In this document: positions 28,132-37,236 of the stretch, in pieces
Layout: each line of letters starts with the position of its first letter
Numbering within the stretch: the first letter of the stretch is position 1
NCBI GenBank assembly: GCA_963711725.1
Contig: CAVQFO010000023.1
Location: forward strand, 372,001-436,000
Source of the DNA: CAVQFO01 sp963711725
GTDB lineage: Bacteria; Pseudomonadota; Gammaproteobacteria; Nitrococcales; Aquisalimonadaceae
Direction: 5' to 3'
Length of the DNA stretch: 64,000 nt
Notes under the pieces: model-generated
Told to the model about the DNA's origin: nothing
Database searches by the model: none
What the model saw: the letters and a program-made list of their open reading frames with translations, nothing else
Position numbers and translations under genes: made by a program

Positions 28132-28156
28132 CGCAAACCCGTTTTCAGGTTTGCGT
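28131..28156 (+). other. Stem-loop between cpoB and queE
   Basis: A perfect 9-bp stem ACGCAAACC / GGTTTGCGT with an 8-base loop starts on the last base of the cpoB stop. It precedes queE directly and may limit read-through or mask the upstream TTG at 28151. No known riboswitch is recognised. Confidence 0.5.
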
Positions 28157-28183
28157 AAACGGCTCCGAGGTAGCTACCGGGTC

Positions 28184-28852
28184 ATGACCGTAGTCGAAAA
28201 GCCGGGGCGCCGCGCGCGCCTCCGGATCACCGAGATATTTCATTCCCTTCAGGGGGAGTCCCGCACCGTCGGACTCCCCACCGTATTCGTGCGCCTGACG
28301 GGCTGCCCTCTGCGCTGCCAATACTGCGATACTGCCTACGCGTTTCACGGTGGCGAACTACGCGCCGTTGGCGATATCGTCGACGAAGTTGGCGCCTATG
28401 ACACGACCCACGTCACCGTGACCGGCGGCGAACCGTTGGCGCAACCCGGGTGCCTTGATCTGCTCAGCCGCCTCGCCGACGCCGGCCATCAGGTATCCAT
28501 CGAAACCAGCGGTGCCATGGACGTGGCGGCAGTGGACCCCCGAGTGGTCAAGGTCATGGACATAAAGACGCCCGGCTCCGGGGAATCGACGCGCAACCGT
28601 TTGGAAAACCTGCAGCACCTGACTGAACGGGACCAGGTGAAGTTCGTCATCTGCGACCGCGGGGACTACGACTGGACGCGCCATTTCATCGAAACACACC
28701 GATTGGCCGAATGTTGCGAAGTCCTGCTCTCACCGAGCCACGAGCAATTGCCACCACGGGAACTTGCGGAGTGGATTCTGGCCGATCGGCTGCCGGTCCG
28801 CTTCCAGATCCAAATCCACAAATACCTCTGGGGCGATGCCCCGGGGCACTGA
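28184..28852 (+). CDS. queE: 7-carboxy-7-deazaguanine synthase QueE
   Basis: 222 residues. Radical SAM enzyme making 7-carboxy-7-deazaguanine on the path to queuosine in tRNA. The 4Fe-4S motif CxxxCxxC is in GCPLRCQYCDTAYAF, with the SAM-binding VTGGEPLAQPGC block. The start at ATG 28184, after GAGGTAG, leaves the expected RLRITEIFHSLQGES near the N-terminus; the frame could begin at TTG 28151, but that lies in a hairpin. It precedes queC by 16 bp. Confidence 0.94.
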   Translation: MTVVEKPGRRARLRITEIFHSLQGESRTVGLPTVFVRLTGCPLRCQYCDTAYAFHGGELRAVGDIVDEVGAYDTTHVTVTGGEPLAQPGCLDLLSRLADAGHQVSIETSGAMDVAAVDPRVVKVMDIKTPGSGESTRNRLENLQHLTERDQVKFVICDRGDYDWTRHFIETHRLAECCEVLLSPSHEQLPPRELAEWILADRLPVRFQIQIHKYLWGDAPGH

Positions 28853-28868
28853 TACGGCATTTGGACCC

Positions 28869-29555
28869 ATGAGTACGCCTGACCACAAGCTTGCCGTCGT
28901 TCTTCTCTCCGGGGGCCTGGATTCCGCAACCGTCCTGGCCATGGCCCAGGAACAAGGCTATGACTGCCACACCCTGAGCTTCGACTACGGCCAGCGACAT
29001 GCCGCCGAACTGGCCGCCTCTCAAGCCGTTGCGGAGGCCGCCGGCATTGCCGATCATCGTGTCGTCCGTATCGGCCTGGGCACCATCGGCGGCTCCGCCC
29101 TCACCGACCGCAATCTGGCCGTACCTGAAGCCCCCGGAGAAGGGATTCCCATCACCTACGTACCGGCCCGGAACACCGTATTCCTGGCCCTGGGACTGGG
29201 ATTCGCGGAAGTGCTGGGCGCGTTCGACATCTTTGTGGGCGTCAACGCCGTGGATTACTCCGGCTACCCGGATTGCCGCCCGGCCTTCATCGACAAGTTC
29301 GAGGAACTGGCCAACGTGGCCACCCGCGCCGGCGTGGAAGGCCCGGATCGTTTCCGAATCCATGCCCCGCTCAGCGAGCTGAGCAAGGCGGCAATCATCC
29401 GTGAAGGCACACGCCTCGGTGTCGATTACGGCCTGACCGTGTCCTGTTACCAAGCCGACGTCCAGGGCCGGGCCTGCGGCGTGTGCGACTCCTGCCGCTT
29501 CCGCGCCCAGGGGTTCCGCGAAGCCGGGGTCGACGACCCCACCCCTTACCGCTAG
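28869..29555 (+). CDS. queC: 7-cyano-7-deazaguanine synthase QueC
   Basis: 228 residues. ATP-dependent conversion of carboxy-deazaguanine to preQ0. PP-loop LLSGGLDSATVLA near the N-terminus, YVPARNTVFLALG, and the C-terminal zinc Cys cluster CYQADVQGRACGVCDSCRFR. The stop codon TAG lies inside a 14-bp copy of the end sequence of the nearby inverted-repeat element (see findings). Confidence 0.95.
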   Translation: MSTPDHKLAVVLLSGGLDSATVLAMAQEQGYDCHTLSFDYGQRHAAELAASQAVAEAAGIADHRVVRIGLGTIGGSALTDRNLAVPEAPGEGIPITYVPARNTVFLALGLGFAEVLGAFDIFVGVNAVDYSGYPDCRPAFIDKFEELANVATRAGVEGPDRFRIHAPLSELSKAAIIREGTRLGVDYGLTVSCYQADVQGRACGVCDSCRFRAQGFREAGVDDPTPYR

Positions 29556-29565
29556 GGAGACGCTG
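29553..29565. repeat. Solitary copy of MITE end sequence at the queC stop
   Basis: TAGGGAGACGCTG is identical to the first 13 bases of both ends of the element at 29822-30096 (14 with the preceding C for the right end). No partner end is close by apart from those two. It supplies the queC stop codon. Confidence 0.6.
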
Positions 29566-29645
29566 TCGGCGCTCCAAAGGCGGCGCGCCGCCCGCCCGGT
29601 TGTACTCGATAAGAGCATTGGTTACTATTCCGGCCTTTCCCGCGT

Positions 29646-29721
29646 GGGCCGTTAGCTCAGTTGGTAGAGCATCGGACTTTTAATCCGCTGGTCGTTGGTT
29701 CGAGTCCAACACGGCCCACCA
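29646..29721 (+). tRNA. tRNA-Lys (TTT)
   Basis: 76 nt including the encoded CCA. Acceptor GGGCCGT/ACGGCCC, D-arm GCTCAGTTGGTAGAGC, anticodon loop CTTTTAA with TTT, T-arm with GGTTCGAGTCC. All stems pair. It follows queC by 90 bp. Confidence 0.97.
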
Positions 29722-29755
29722 TTCCCTCCTTCCTTGCCCAGTCTTCACCTGACAC

Positions 29756-29769
29756 CTGATTCAGATCAA
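29756..29769. promoter_or_regulatory. FNR/Anr-like box
   Basis: CTGAT-TCAG-ATCAA agrees with TTGAT-N4-ATCAA at 9 of 10 positions. A possible -10 (TTTAAT, 29788-29793) puts the box near -38 to -41, class II activator spacing. It points toward the P-type ATPase, but the MITE lies between. Confidence 0.5.
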
Positions 29770-29821
29770 GAATCCCCCGACTTTCGGTTTAATCATTGGT
29801 CTGTTCATCCCAATATCGCGT

Positions 29822-30096
29822 TAGGGAGACGCTGATCTATTCACGCGACCGCGTTACGGCCTGAGAAGCCGGCATGGTAGGCGCGCCGCGCAGCGCCGTA
29901 GTCATTCTACGGCCAAGCGGCGCGACACCCCAGGGCGGCTTCTGAGGCCCTACCCCGAAGGGCTCAGGTCTGTTTTGGCCCCTGGCGGTGTTGCGTCACC
30001 GGCCCCGTAGCAACGGCTACGCGACCGGCACCGCGCCTACCCAAATGACCAAAACAGACCTGAGCGCGGCCGTGTGAATAGATCAGCGTCTCCCTA
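29822..30096. mobile_element. MITE-like element with 23-bp perfect terminal inverted repeats
   Basis: 275 bp with no coding capacity. Ends are a 23-bp perfect inverted repeat, TAGGGAGACGCTGATCTATTC and two more bases (29822-29844 and 30074-30096), extending to about 33 bp with few mismatches. Flanks read TTAG at the left and CTAG at the right, fitting a TA or YTAR-type target. Inside are a 17-bp perfect inverted repeat (GCTCAGGTCTGTTTTGG at 29962-29978 with 30049-30065), a hairpin GCCGTAG/CTACGGC (29895-29913) and an inverted pair near 29858 and 29949. As RNA the whole could fold into a branched cruciform. A non-autonomous transposon derivative is the best reading; no transposase is in the window. 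Confidence 0.8.
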
Positions 30097-30142
30097 GCGA
30101 GGCAGCCGCCCGCTCTAACAACCCATCACCCGGGAGACGAAC

Positions 30143-32665
30143 GTGCCTCAATCGGACAGCGAAAAGGATTCAGCGCCGAGTCGCGAACAGGGCGCGACAC
30201 CCGAGGAAATCTTCGGCAAATACGACACCGGCGAGGAAGGGCTCAGCGCCGACGAGGCCGCCCGGCGACTGGACCAGTACGGGCCGAATGCACTGCAGGA
30301 GGAACGCACCTCCGCACTACGCAAGTTCCTGGGCTATTTCTGGGGTCCCATCCCCTGGATGATAGAAATCGCCGCCCTGCTCTCTGCCGTGGTGGGCCAC
30401 TGGGCGGATTTGGTGATCATTCTGGTTCTGCTCGCCTTCAATGCCGGCGTGGGTTTCTACCAGGAATACAACGCCGGCAATGCCATCGATCAGCTGAAGA
30501 AAAGCTTGGCGCTCAAGGCGCGTGTTCGGCGCGGCGGCGACTGGAAGCAGATCGACGCGACAGAGCTCGTTCCCGGCGACGTGGTCCGGCTGCGCCTCGG
30601 CGACATCGTGCCGGCCGACGTGGCGCTGACCGAAGGCGAGTATCTGAACATTGACCAGTCGGCGCTGACCGGCGAATCCCTGCCTGTGAAGAAATCCGTG
30701 GGGGAAAGCGCATTCTCCGGGTCGGTGGTCAAGCAAGGCGAAATGGTGGGCGTAGTCAGCGCCACCGGCGCGCAGACCTATTTCGGCAAGACCGCCCGAT
30801 TGGTGGGCGAGGCCCACACCACCTCCCACTTCCAGCGCGCCGTGCTGAATATCGGCGACTACCTGATCTACATGACGCTGGGCCTGGTCGCAATCCTGGT
30901 GCTGGTGGAACTGCATCGTCATCATTCCCTGATCGATGTGGCGCAGTTCGCGCTGATCCTGACCGTGGCCGCCATCCCCGTCGCCATGCCCGCGGTGCTT
31001 TCGGTGACCATGGCCATCGGTGCCGTGGCCCTGTCGCGAATGAAGGCCATCGTCGCGCGCCTGGAATCCATCGAGGAAATGGCGGGGATGGACATCCTGT
31101 GCTCGGACAAGACCGGCACCCTGACCGAAAACAAGCTGACCCTGGGCGACCCGGAACCCTACGGCAAGACCCAGGCCTCCGATTTGATCATCACCGCCGC
31201 ATTGGCTTCCAAGGAAGAGGACGGCGATCCCATCGACCTGGCCGTAATCAACGGCGTCGAGGACAAGGCGGGCCTCTCGGATTACACCGTGGACGATTTC
31301 AAACCGTTCGACCCGGTGGTCAAGCATACCGAGGCCACGGTAAAGGGGCCCGACGGCAAGCAATTCACGGCGGTAAAGGGCGCGCCGCAGGTGGTTCGTG
31401 ACCTCTGCGGCGAGGCCAACGAAATGACGGCCTGGGTGGATGAACGGGTGAACGACCTGGCCGGTCGCGGCTTCCGCACTTTGGGCGTCGCCCGCCGCAT
31501 GGAGGGCGGCGACTGGCAATTCCTGGGCCTGCTGCCGCTTTACGACCCGCCGCGCGAGGACGCCGCCGAGACGATCAAGGCCGCCACTGAACACGGCGTC
31601 GACGTGCGCATGGTAACGGGCGACAACGTCGCCATCGCTCAGCGAGATCGCCGCCGAGCTGGGGCTTCGCGAAGACATCCTCGATGCCGAGAAGATCCCC
31701 GCTGCGGACGACGGCGACCTGGACATGCCCCCGGAAACCGCGCGGCTGATCGAAGAGGCGGACGGATTCGCCCAGGTCTTCCCCGAACACAAGTTCGCCA
31801 TCGTCAAGGCGTTGCAGGACCGCGGCCACTTGGTGGGCATGACCGGCGATGGCGTCAACGACGCGCCGGCGCTCAGTCAGGCCGATGTGGGTATCGCGGT
31901 CTCCGGCGCCACCGACGCGGCGCGCTCCGCCGCCGATCTGGTGCTGACCGCGCCCGGCCTTTCGGTGATCGTGCGCGCCGTGGAGGAGGCGCGGCGCATC
32001 TTCGAGCGTATGAACTCCTACGCCATCTACCGCATCACCGAGACCATCCGGATCATGATCTTCGTGGTCCTGGCCATGCTGGTCTACGACTTCTACCCCA
32101 TCACTGCGATCATGATCATCCTGCTGGCCCTGTTGAACGATCTGCCGATCATGGCCATCGCCTACGACAATACCTGGCTGGATCCCAGGCCGGTGCGATG
32201 GAACATGCGCCGGGTGCTGACGGTGTCCACCGTCCCTGGGGCTTGTGGGCGTGGTGGAGACCTTCGCTCTGCTGAGTTTCTTCAAGGTTTGGCTGGGCGT
32301 GGACGCCGCCCACCTGCAATCGGTGATCTTTCTCAAACTGGCACTGGCGGGCCATCTGACGCTGTTGGTCGCCCGCACGCGGAAACCGTTCTGGTCCAAG
32401 CCCCGGCCCAACCCGATTCTTCTCGGCGCCATCATCGGGACTCAGACCGTGGCGGTATTGATCGTCGGCCTGGGCATATTCGTGCCCGCCATTCCGTGGA
32501 CGTACATCCTGGGCGTCATCGCCTACTGCCTGGCGTGGATGTTGGTGGAGGACTCTGGTGAAAATCGCCGTCTACAAGCAGCTGGGCTTGGGCGGGAAAC
32601 GCCACCAACGGTTCGTGGGGCTGGTCGGTGACCCGCTGCACAGCCATGGAAGGCGCCGGGGTTGA
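30143..32665 (+). pseudogene. Plasma-membrane proton-efflux P-type ATPase (P-IIIA), three frameshifts
   Basis: Reassembled over three frames it encodes about 840 residues. N-terminal actuator region, ALTGESLPV (TGES), phosphorylation site CSDKTGTLTENK, KGAPQVV nucleotide-binding motif, and hinge TGDGVNDAPAL. These, with the N-terminal EEIFGKYDTGEEGLSADEAA, fit the fungal/plant Pma1-like H+-ATPase group found in some bacteria. Frame breaks lie near 31640 (MVTGDNVAIA, extra T), 32235 (VLTVSTV, extra C) and 32555 (LVED to VKIAVYKQLGLGG). Each is one extra base. Ribosome-binding site GGGAGACG, ATG or GTG near 30143. It would export H+ at ATP cost; the cation is inferred from the family. Confidence 0.82.
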
Positions 32666-32677
32666 GCCAGGATTCCG

Positions 32678-32738
32678 TCGGCGGTCGAGCGCCGCTCCTA
32701 CGATCCATTTTCGTAGGAGCGGTCGTGTCGCCGCGAAC
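32678..32738. repeat. REP pair (BIME) at the MFS 3' end
   Basis: Two inverted REP copies: GCGGTCGAGCGCCGCTCCTAC then its reverse GTAGGAGCGGTCGTGTCGCC with a short loop. It overlaps the last codons of the MFS gene and follows the ATPase stop. Confidence 0.75.
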
Positions 32739-33929
32739 GTCTTACACCCGCCAAGCCCCGCGGCGGCCGCAACGCCAGCCCCAGCGGATAAAGCAACAAC
32801 ACGACCACAAAGGCCACCACCCCGGCCCAGCCCCACCCCGTGAGGAAGAAGCCGCCGATAGTCCCGCCCAGGCTTGCTCCCAGGTAATACGCAATCAGAT
32901 ACAGCGAAGAAGCCTGGCCGCGGTGGCTCCGGGCCTGGCGGCCCACCCAGCCGCTGGAAATGGAATGGGCGCCGAAGAACCCAAAGGTGACCATCGCCAA
33001 GCCCACCAGCTTCACCAACAGCAAGGGCGCCAGCGTGGTCAGACCGCCGGTCGCCATGGTCAGCACCGACGCCAGCAAGATCCAACGCCGGCCGAAGCGG
33101 TCGGACAGCCGACCCATGAGGCTGGAGCCCACCACGCCGAACAGGTAGGCCAGAAACAGAAACCCGACCTGGGATTGCGACAGACCATACGGAGGCGCCA
33201 TGAGATCGTAGGCGAGATAATTGAACAGGGTGACGAAGGACGCCATCAGGCAGAACGCAACCAAGCACAGCGCCAGCAGGGGCCCGTCGCGCAGATGGCG
33301 CCGCAAGCGCGCCCAGCAAGTCCCCCAGACCCGCCCCCATGCCGATGGCGGCTGTCGGAACGGGGCAGCCACCACGCAAACCAAGCCGCGCCCGCCAAGC
33401 CCGGCGAAACCCGAGGATCACGACCGTCTCGGGCCAGGAAGTGTAGTCTGTCAACACCCCGCCAAGCACCCGGCCGGTCATGCCCCCCAACCCGTTCCCA
33501 GCAATGTACAGCCCCATGCCCGCACCCAGTATGGAAGGATCCACCTCGTCCACCAGATAAGCCATGGCAACGCTGGGCAAGCCGGCCAGCGCCACGCCCT
33601 CCGCCAAGCGGAACAGCAGCAAGCATCGAAAAACTGCTCGGCAATCCCGTCAGATCATCAGCAGCGAGGACGCGACCAGCGACCAGACCATCACGGATTT
33701 GCGGCCAGTCACTTCTGACAGGCTGCCGAACACCAGCATGCTCGCCGCCAAAGCGATGGTGGACAGCGACAAGGTCAGGCTGGCTGCGGCGCGGCGGCAC
33801 ATGGAATCTCGCCGAAAACTCCGGCAGCAGCGGCTGCACGCAATACAGGTGAACGAACGTGATGAATCCGCCGACAAACAGGCCCTGGGTGATGCGCCGG
33901 CTACGCCGTCGGTCCTGGCCTTCCTGCAT
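32698..33929 (-). pseudogene. MFS transporter (YnfM-like), multiple frameshifts
   Basis: Pieces in different frames rebuild a 12-helix major facilitator. The start at 33929 (MQEGQDRRRSRRITQGLF) is followed by FVGGFITFVHLYCVQPLLPEF. A second frame has ASMLVFGSLSEVTGRKSVMV, the loop 2-3 motif, and a third has LAEGVALAGLPSVAMAYLVDE. The C-terminal half (LLALCLVAFCLMASFVTLFN, MGRLSDRFGRRWILLASVLT, FGFFGAHSISSGWVGRQA) is intact to a stop at 32698. At least three breaks occur, near 33800, 33650 and 33400. The family exports small molecules; the substrate is unknown. The last residues are encoded by REP DNA, so the true stop may have been lost. Confidence 0.75.
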
Positions 33930-34148
33930 ATGGACGCTCCCGGATCGGGAAGAGTGAATCGGCAGAGGGACGCCCTACCCTGCCTTGAACGAAGATGTGG
34001 GCAATCCGCCCGATTGCAGCCCCGACCTGGGGGCCGTGGGGGCAGCGATATCACGGCCGGCCTCGTCGGCGCGAGCTGCCGGCGCATGCCGAGCCTATAC
34101 CGATCCATCGCAAATCGGCGAGACGGAGCCTTTCACCCGAAGATGACC

Positions 34149-34181
34149 GCTGCCGGTCCTATCATCAGAAGGACCGGCAGC
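34149..34181 (-). terminator. Hairpin after aspS
   Basis: A perfect 12-bp stem with a 9-base loop (GCTGCCGGTCCT / AGGACCGGCAGC), six bases after the aspS stop. There is no T-run on the minus strand, but its position and strength suit a terminator. Confidence 0.65.
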
Positions 34182-34186
34182 TCACC

Positions 34187-36006
34187 TCAGGAAGGCTGAC
34201 TACCCGGCACCTTGCGCAACCGGATGCCCAGCTCCCGTAGCTGGGCGTCTTCCACCGGTGCCGGCGCCTCGGTCAGCAGGCAGCTTGCGGTCTGGGTCTT
34301 GGGGAAGGCCATGACTTCGCGGATGGAGTTGGAGCCGGTCATGAGCATGACCAGGCGATCCAGGCCGAAGGCGATGCCGCCGTGGGGCGGCGCGCCGTAT
34401 TCCAGCGCGTCCAGCAGGAAGCCGAACTTCTCGCGGGCTTCTTCCTCGCCGATGCCCAGCAGCTTGAACACCGCGCGCTGCATGTCGGGCCGGTGGATAC
34501 GGATGGAGCCCCCGCCGATCTCCGTGCCGTTGAGCACGACGTCGTAGGCGCGAGACAGGGCCAGCTCGGCATTGGCTTCCAGCTCGTCGATCGTCCCCAC
34601 GGAGGCGCGGTGAAAGGATGGTGCAAGGCGTAGAAACGGCCGTCCTTCTCGTCGTACTCGAACATGGGGAAATCGACCACCCACACCGGCTTCCAGTCGC
34701 CCTGGAGCAGGTCGAGATCATGACCCAGCTTGACGCGCAACGCGGCCAGTGATTCGTTGACCACCTTGGCCTTGTCGGCGCCGAAGAAGATCAGATCGCC
34801 GTCGGCGGCGCCGGTGCGGTCCAGGATGCCGTTCAGCGTCTCGTCGGGCAGGAACTTGATGATCGGCGACTGCAGGCCGTCGCGGCCCTGGGCGCGGTCG
34901 TTCACCTTGATATACGCCAGGCCCTTGGCACCGTAGCGGCCCACGAAATCCGTGTAGCCGTCGATTTCCTTGCGGGTCAGGCGGTTGCCGCCGGGCACCT
35001 TGAGCGCGGCAACCCGGCCGCGGGGATCGGTGGCCGGCCCGGCGAAGACCTTGAAGTCCACGCCGGCCATGAGATCGGAGACGGTGATCAGCTCCAGCGG
35101 GTTGCGCAGGTCCGGGCGGTCGATGCCGAAGCGCTCCACGGCCTCGGCGTAGGTCATCCGCGGGAACGGATCGGGCAGATCCACCTGCAGCACCTCGGCG
35201 AACAGCTCGCGGATCATGCCTTCCATCAGATGCATGATCTCGTCCTCGTTCATGAAGGACGTCTCAACGTCGAGCTGGGTGAATTCGGGCTGCCGGTCGG
35301 CGCGCAGGTCCTCGTCGCGGAAGCAACGAACGATCTGGTAGTAGCGGTCCATGCCGGACATCATCAGCAGCTGCTTGAACAACTGCGGCGACTGGGGCAG
35401 CGCGTAGAAGGACCCCTGGTGAACGCGGCTGGGCACCAGATAGTCCCGGGCGCCCTCGGGCGTGGCCCGGGTGAGCATCGGGGTTTCGATGTCCAGAAAG
35501 CCGTGGCCGTCCAGATAGCGGCGCAGCACGCTGGTCACGCGGGCACGGCTCTTGAGGCGGTGCTGCATCTCCGGGCGGCGCAGGTCGATATAGCGGTAGC
35601 GCAGGCGCACGTCCTCGCCCACGTCGTCCTCGTCCAACTGGAAGGGCGGGGTCTTGGCGGCGTTGAGAATCTCCAGATCGTAGCCCAGGACTTCCACCTG
35701 GCCGGTAATCATCTTCGGATTCTCGGTGCCCTCCGGGCGGCGACGCACGCGGCCCCGGGCCTTCAGCACGTATTCGTTGCGCACGCTGTCGGCAATGGCG
35801 AAGGGCTCGGCCCGGTCCGGATCGAACACCACCTGCACAATCCCTTCCCGGTCGCGGAGATCGATGAAGATCACCCCGCCGTGGTCGCGGCGGCGATGCA
35901 CCCATCCACAGAGTTCGACTTCCTGATCCAGATACTCTTCGGTGATCTGGCCACAGTACTGACTGCGCATACCCAATCCCAACGCGTAACGGGCAGTGTT
36001 TGACAC
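34187..36006 (-). pseudogene. aspS: Aspartate-tRNA ligase AspS, one frameshift
   Basis: About 606 residues when joined. N-terminal OB anticodon-binding domain (CGWVHRRRDHGGVIFIDLRD), class II motifs including FLDIETPMLTRATPEGARDY and FRDEDLRADRQPEFTQLD, the bacterial insertion domain, and motif 3 GIAFGLDRLVMLMTG. The frame breaks at about 34605 after YALHHPFTAP; the rest (VGTIDELEANAELALSRAY) continues in another frame to 34187. The net length fits one missing base. The enzyme is essential, so a sequencing error is likelier than true loss. It charges tRNA-Asp, possibly also tRNA-Asn. Confidence 0.88.
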
Positions 36007-36106
36007 CGCGGAAAATGAAATGCCGCCCCGGCCGACGGTTACGGCTCAGGGCGGCAATGGTAAGGGCTGCCCCGGGGTGGCGCAAGCCGCGCCCCGGAGG
36101 CCCGGG

Positions 36107-36400
36107 CTAGGAACCGGCGGCGGCCTTCGAGGACTTGTCGCCGCTCTTGGGCTTGTCGCTACTCTTGGCCTCGCCGGAACCGGCCTTGTCGGATCCACCG
36201 GCGAGGTTCTTCTTGTTGCTGGTCTTGAAGTCGGTCTCGTACCAACCGCCGCCCTTCAGGCGGAAGCCGGCCGCGGAGATCTTCTTCGCAAGCGCGGGTT
36301 TGCCGCAGGCGGGACAATCCGTCAACGGCGCGTCGCTCATCTTCTGGATGGCCTCCAGTTCATGGCCGCAGTGATTGCATTGGTATTCGTAGATCGGCAT
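36107..36400 (-). CDS. FmdB-family zinc ribbon protein
   Basis: 97 residues. An N-terminal zinc ribbon with two CxxC pairs (MPIYEYQCNHCGHELEAIQK and TDCPACGKPAL), an AGFRLKGGGWYETDF block, then a Ser/Lys/Gly/Asp-rich tail. FmdB-type proteins are putative regulators; their real role is unclear. It lies 100 bp upstream of aspS on the same strand, a placement common in gammaproteobacteria. Confidence 0.93.
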   Translation of the reverse strand: MPIYEYQCNHCGHELEAIQKMSDAPLTDCPACGKPALAKKISAAGFRLKGGGWYETDFKTSNKKNLAGGSDKAGSGEAKSSDKPKSGDKSSKAAAGS

Positions 36401-36558
36401 CTTCGGTAACCCTCGACTGTATCCACCGTCGATTGGCCGGGCCGTGGCCGCGATTCAAGCGACGGGAAGAAATGGAGCATTCGCTCCCGCAACAGGTCCA
36501 TTCTACCTCGGATCAGGCACTTGGGGTACATAGCCCGATACCGTCCCCCCGGGCTACA

Positions 36559-37236
36559 ATGCCGCCATCCACCCGCAACCGCCCGGAGCCCGCCATCCAG
36601 ATTCTCGCCGCCATTTTCTTCTTCGCTCTCCTGTTCGCAATGATCCAGGTGGGCCTGCTGACGGTCGCGTTCGACAAGCTGGGTCTGTCCTCGGGCTCCG
36701 CCATGGTGCTGCTTTTCGGGTCACTGCTGGGCAGTTCGGTCAATCTGCCGCTGTTCCAGATCAACTCGGACGTACCCCCGGAACGACCGGAAGAACGACA
36801 TCCCTTGCTGCGGATGCTACAGCCGCCGTTCACCGGCCGAACCATCGTCGCCGTGAACCTGGGCGGCTGCCTGATCCCGCTCACGTTCAGCCTGTATCTG
36901 CTGACCCATCGGCCGCTCCCCCTTGGCGACGTCCTGGTAGCGACGGCCTTGCAAACGGTGGTGTGCTACGCCTTCAGCCGGCCCATTCCCAAGATCGGCA
37001 TCGGCATGCCCTTTTTGATCGCGCCCATTGCCGCGGCCATCATCGCGATTTTGGTGGACAAGCAACACAGCGCGCCCCTGGCCTATATCGCGGGCACCTG
37101 GGGCGTTCTTCTGGGCGCAGATGTGCTGCGGATGAAGGATATTCGCAGCCTGGGCGTACCCGTTGCGTCTATCGGCGGCGGCGGTACCTTCGACGGGGTC
37201 TTCATCACGGGCATCGTGGCGGTATTGCTGGCATGA
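36559..37236 (+). CDS. DUF1614 family membrane protein
   Basis: 225 residues from ATG 36559. About six to seven membrane helices: ILAAIFFFALLFAMIQVGLL, SAMVLLFGSLLGSSVNLPLF, IVAVNLGGCLIPLTFSLYLL, FLIAPIAAAIIAILV, and a Gly-rich C-terminal segment with SIGGGGTFDGVFITGIVAVLL. The GGGGTFDGVF motif matches the DUF1614 group. Function is unknown. The start is uncertain: the frame is open upstream to 36433, but no ribosome-binding site is convincing. It overlaps the SDR gene by 4 bp (ATGA), so the two are coupled. Confidence 0.82.
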   Translation: MPPSTRNRPEPAIQILAAIFFFALLFAMIQVGLLTVAFDKLGLSSGSAMVLLFGSLLGSSVNLPLFQINSDVPPERPEERHPLLRMLQPPFTGRTIVAVNLGGCLIPLTFSLYLLTHRPLPLGDVLVATALQTVVCYAFSRPIPKIGIGMPFLIAPIAAAIIAILVDKQHSAPLAYIAGTWGVLLGADVLRMKDIRSLGVPVASIGGGGTFDGVFITGIVAVLLA

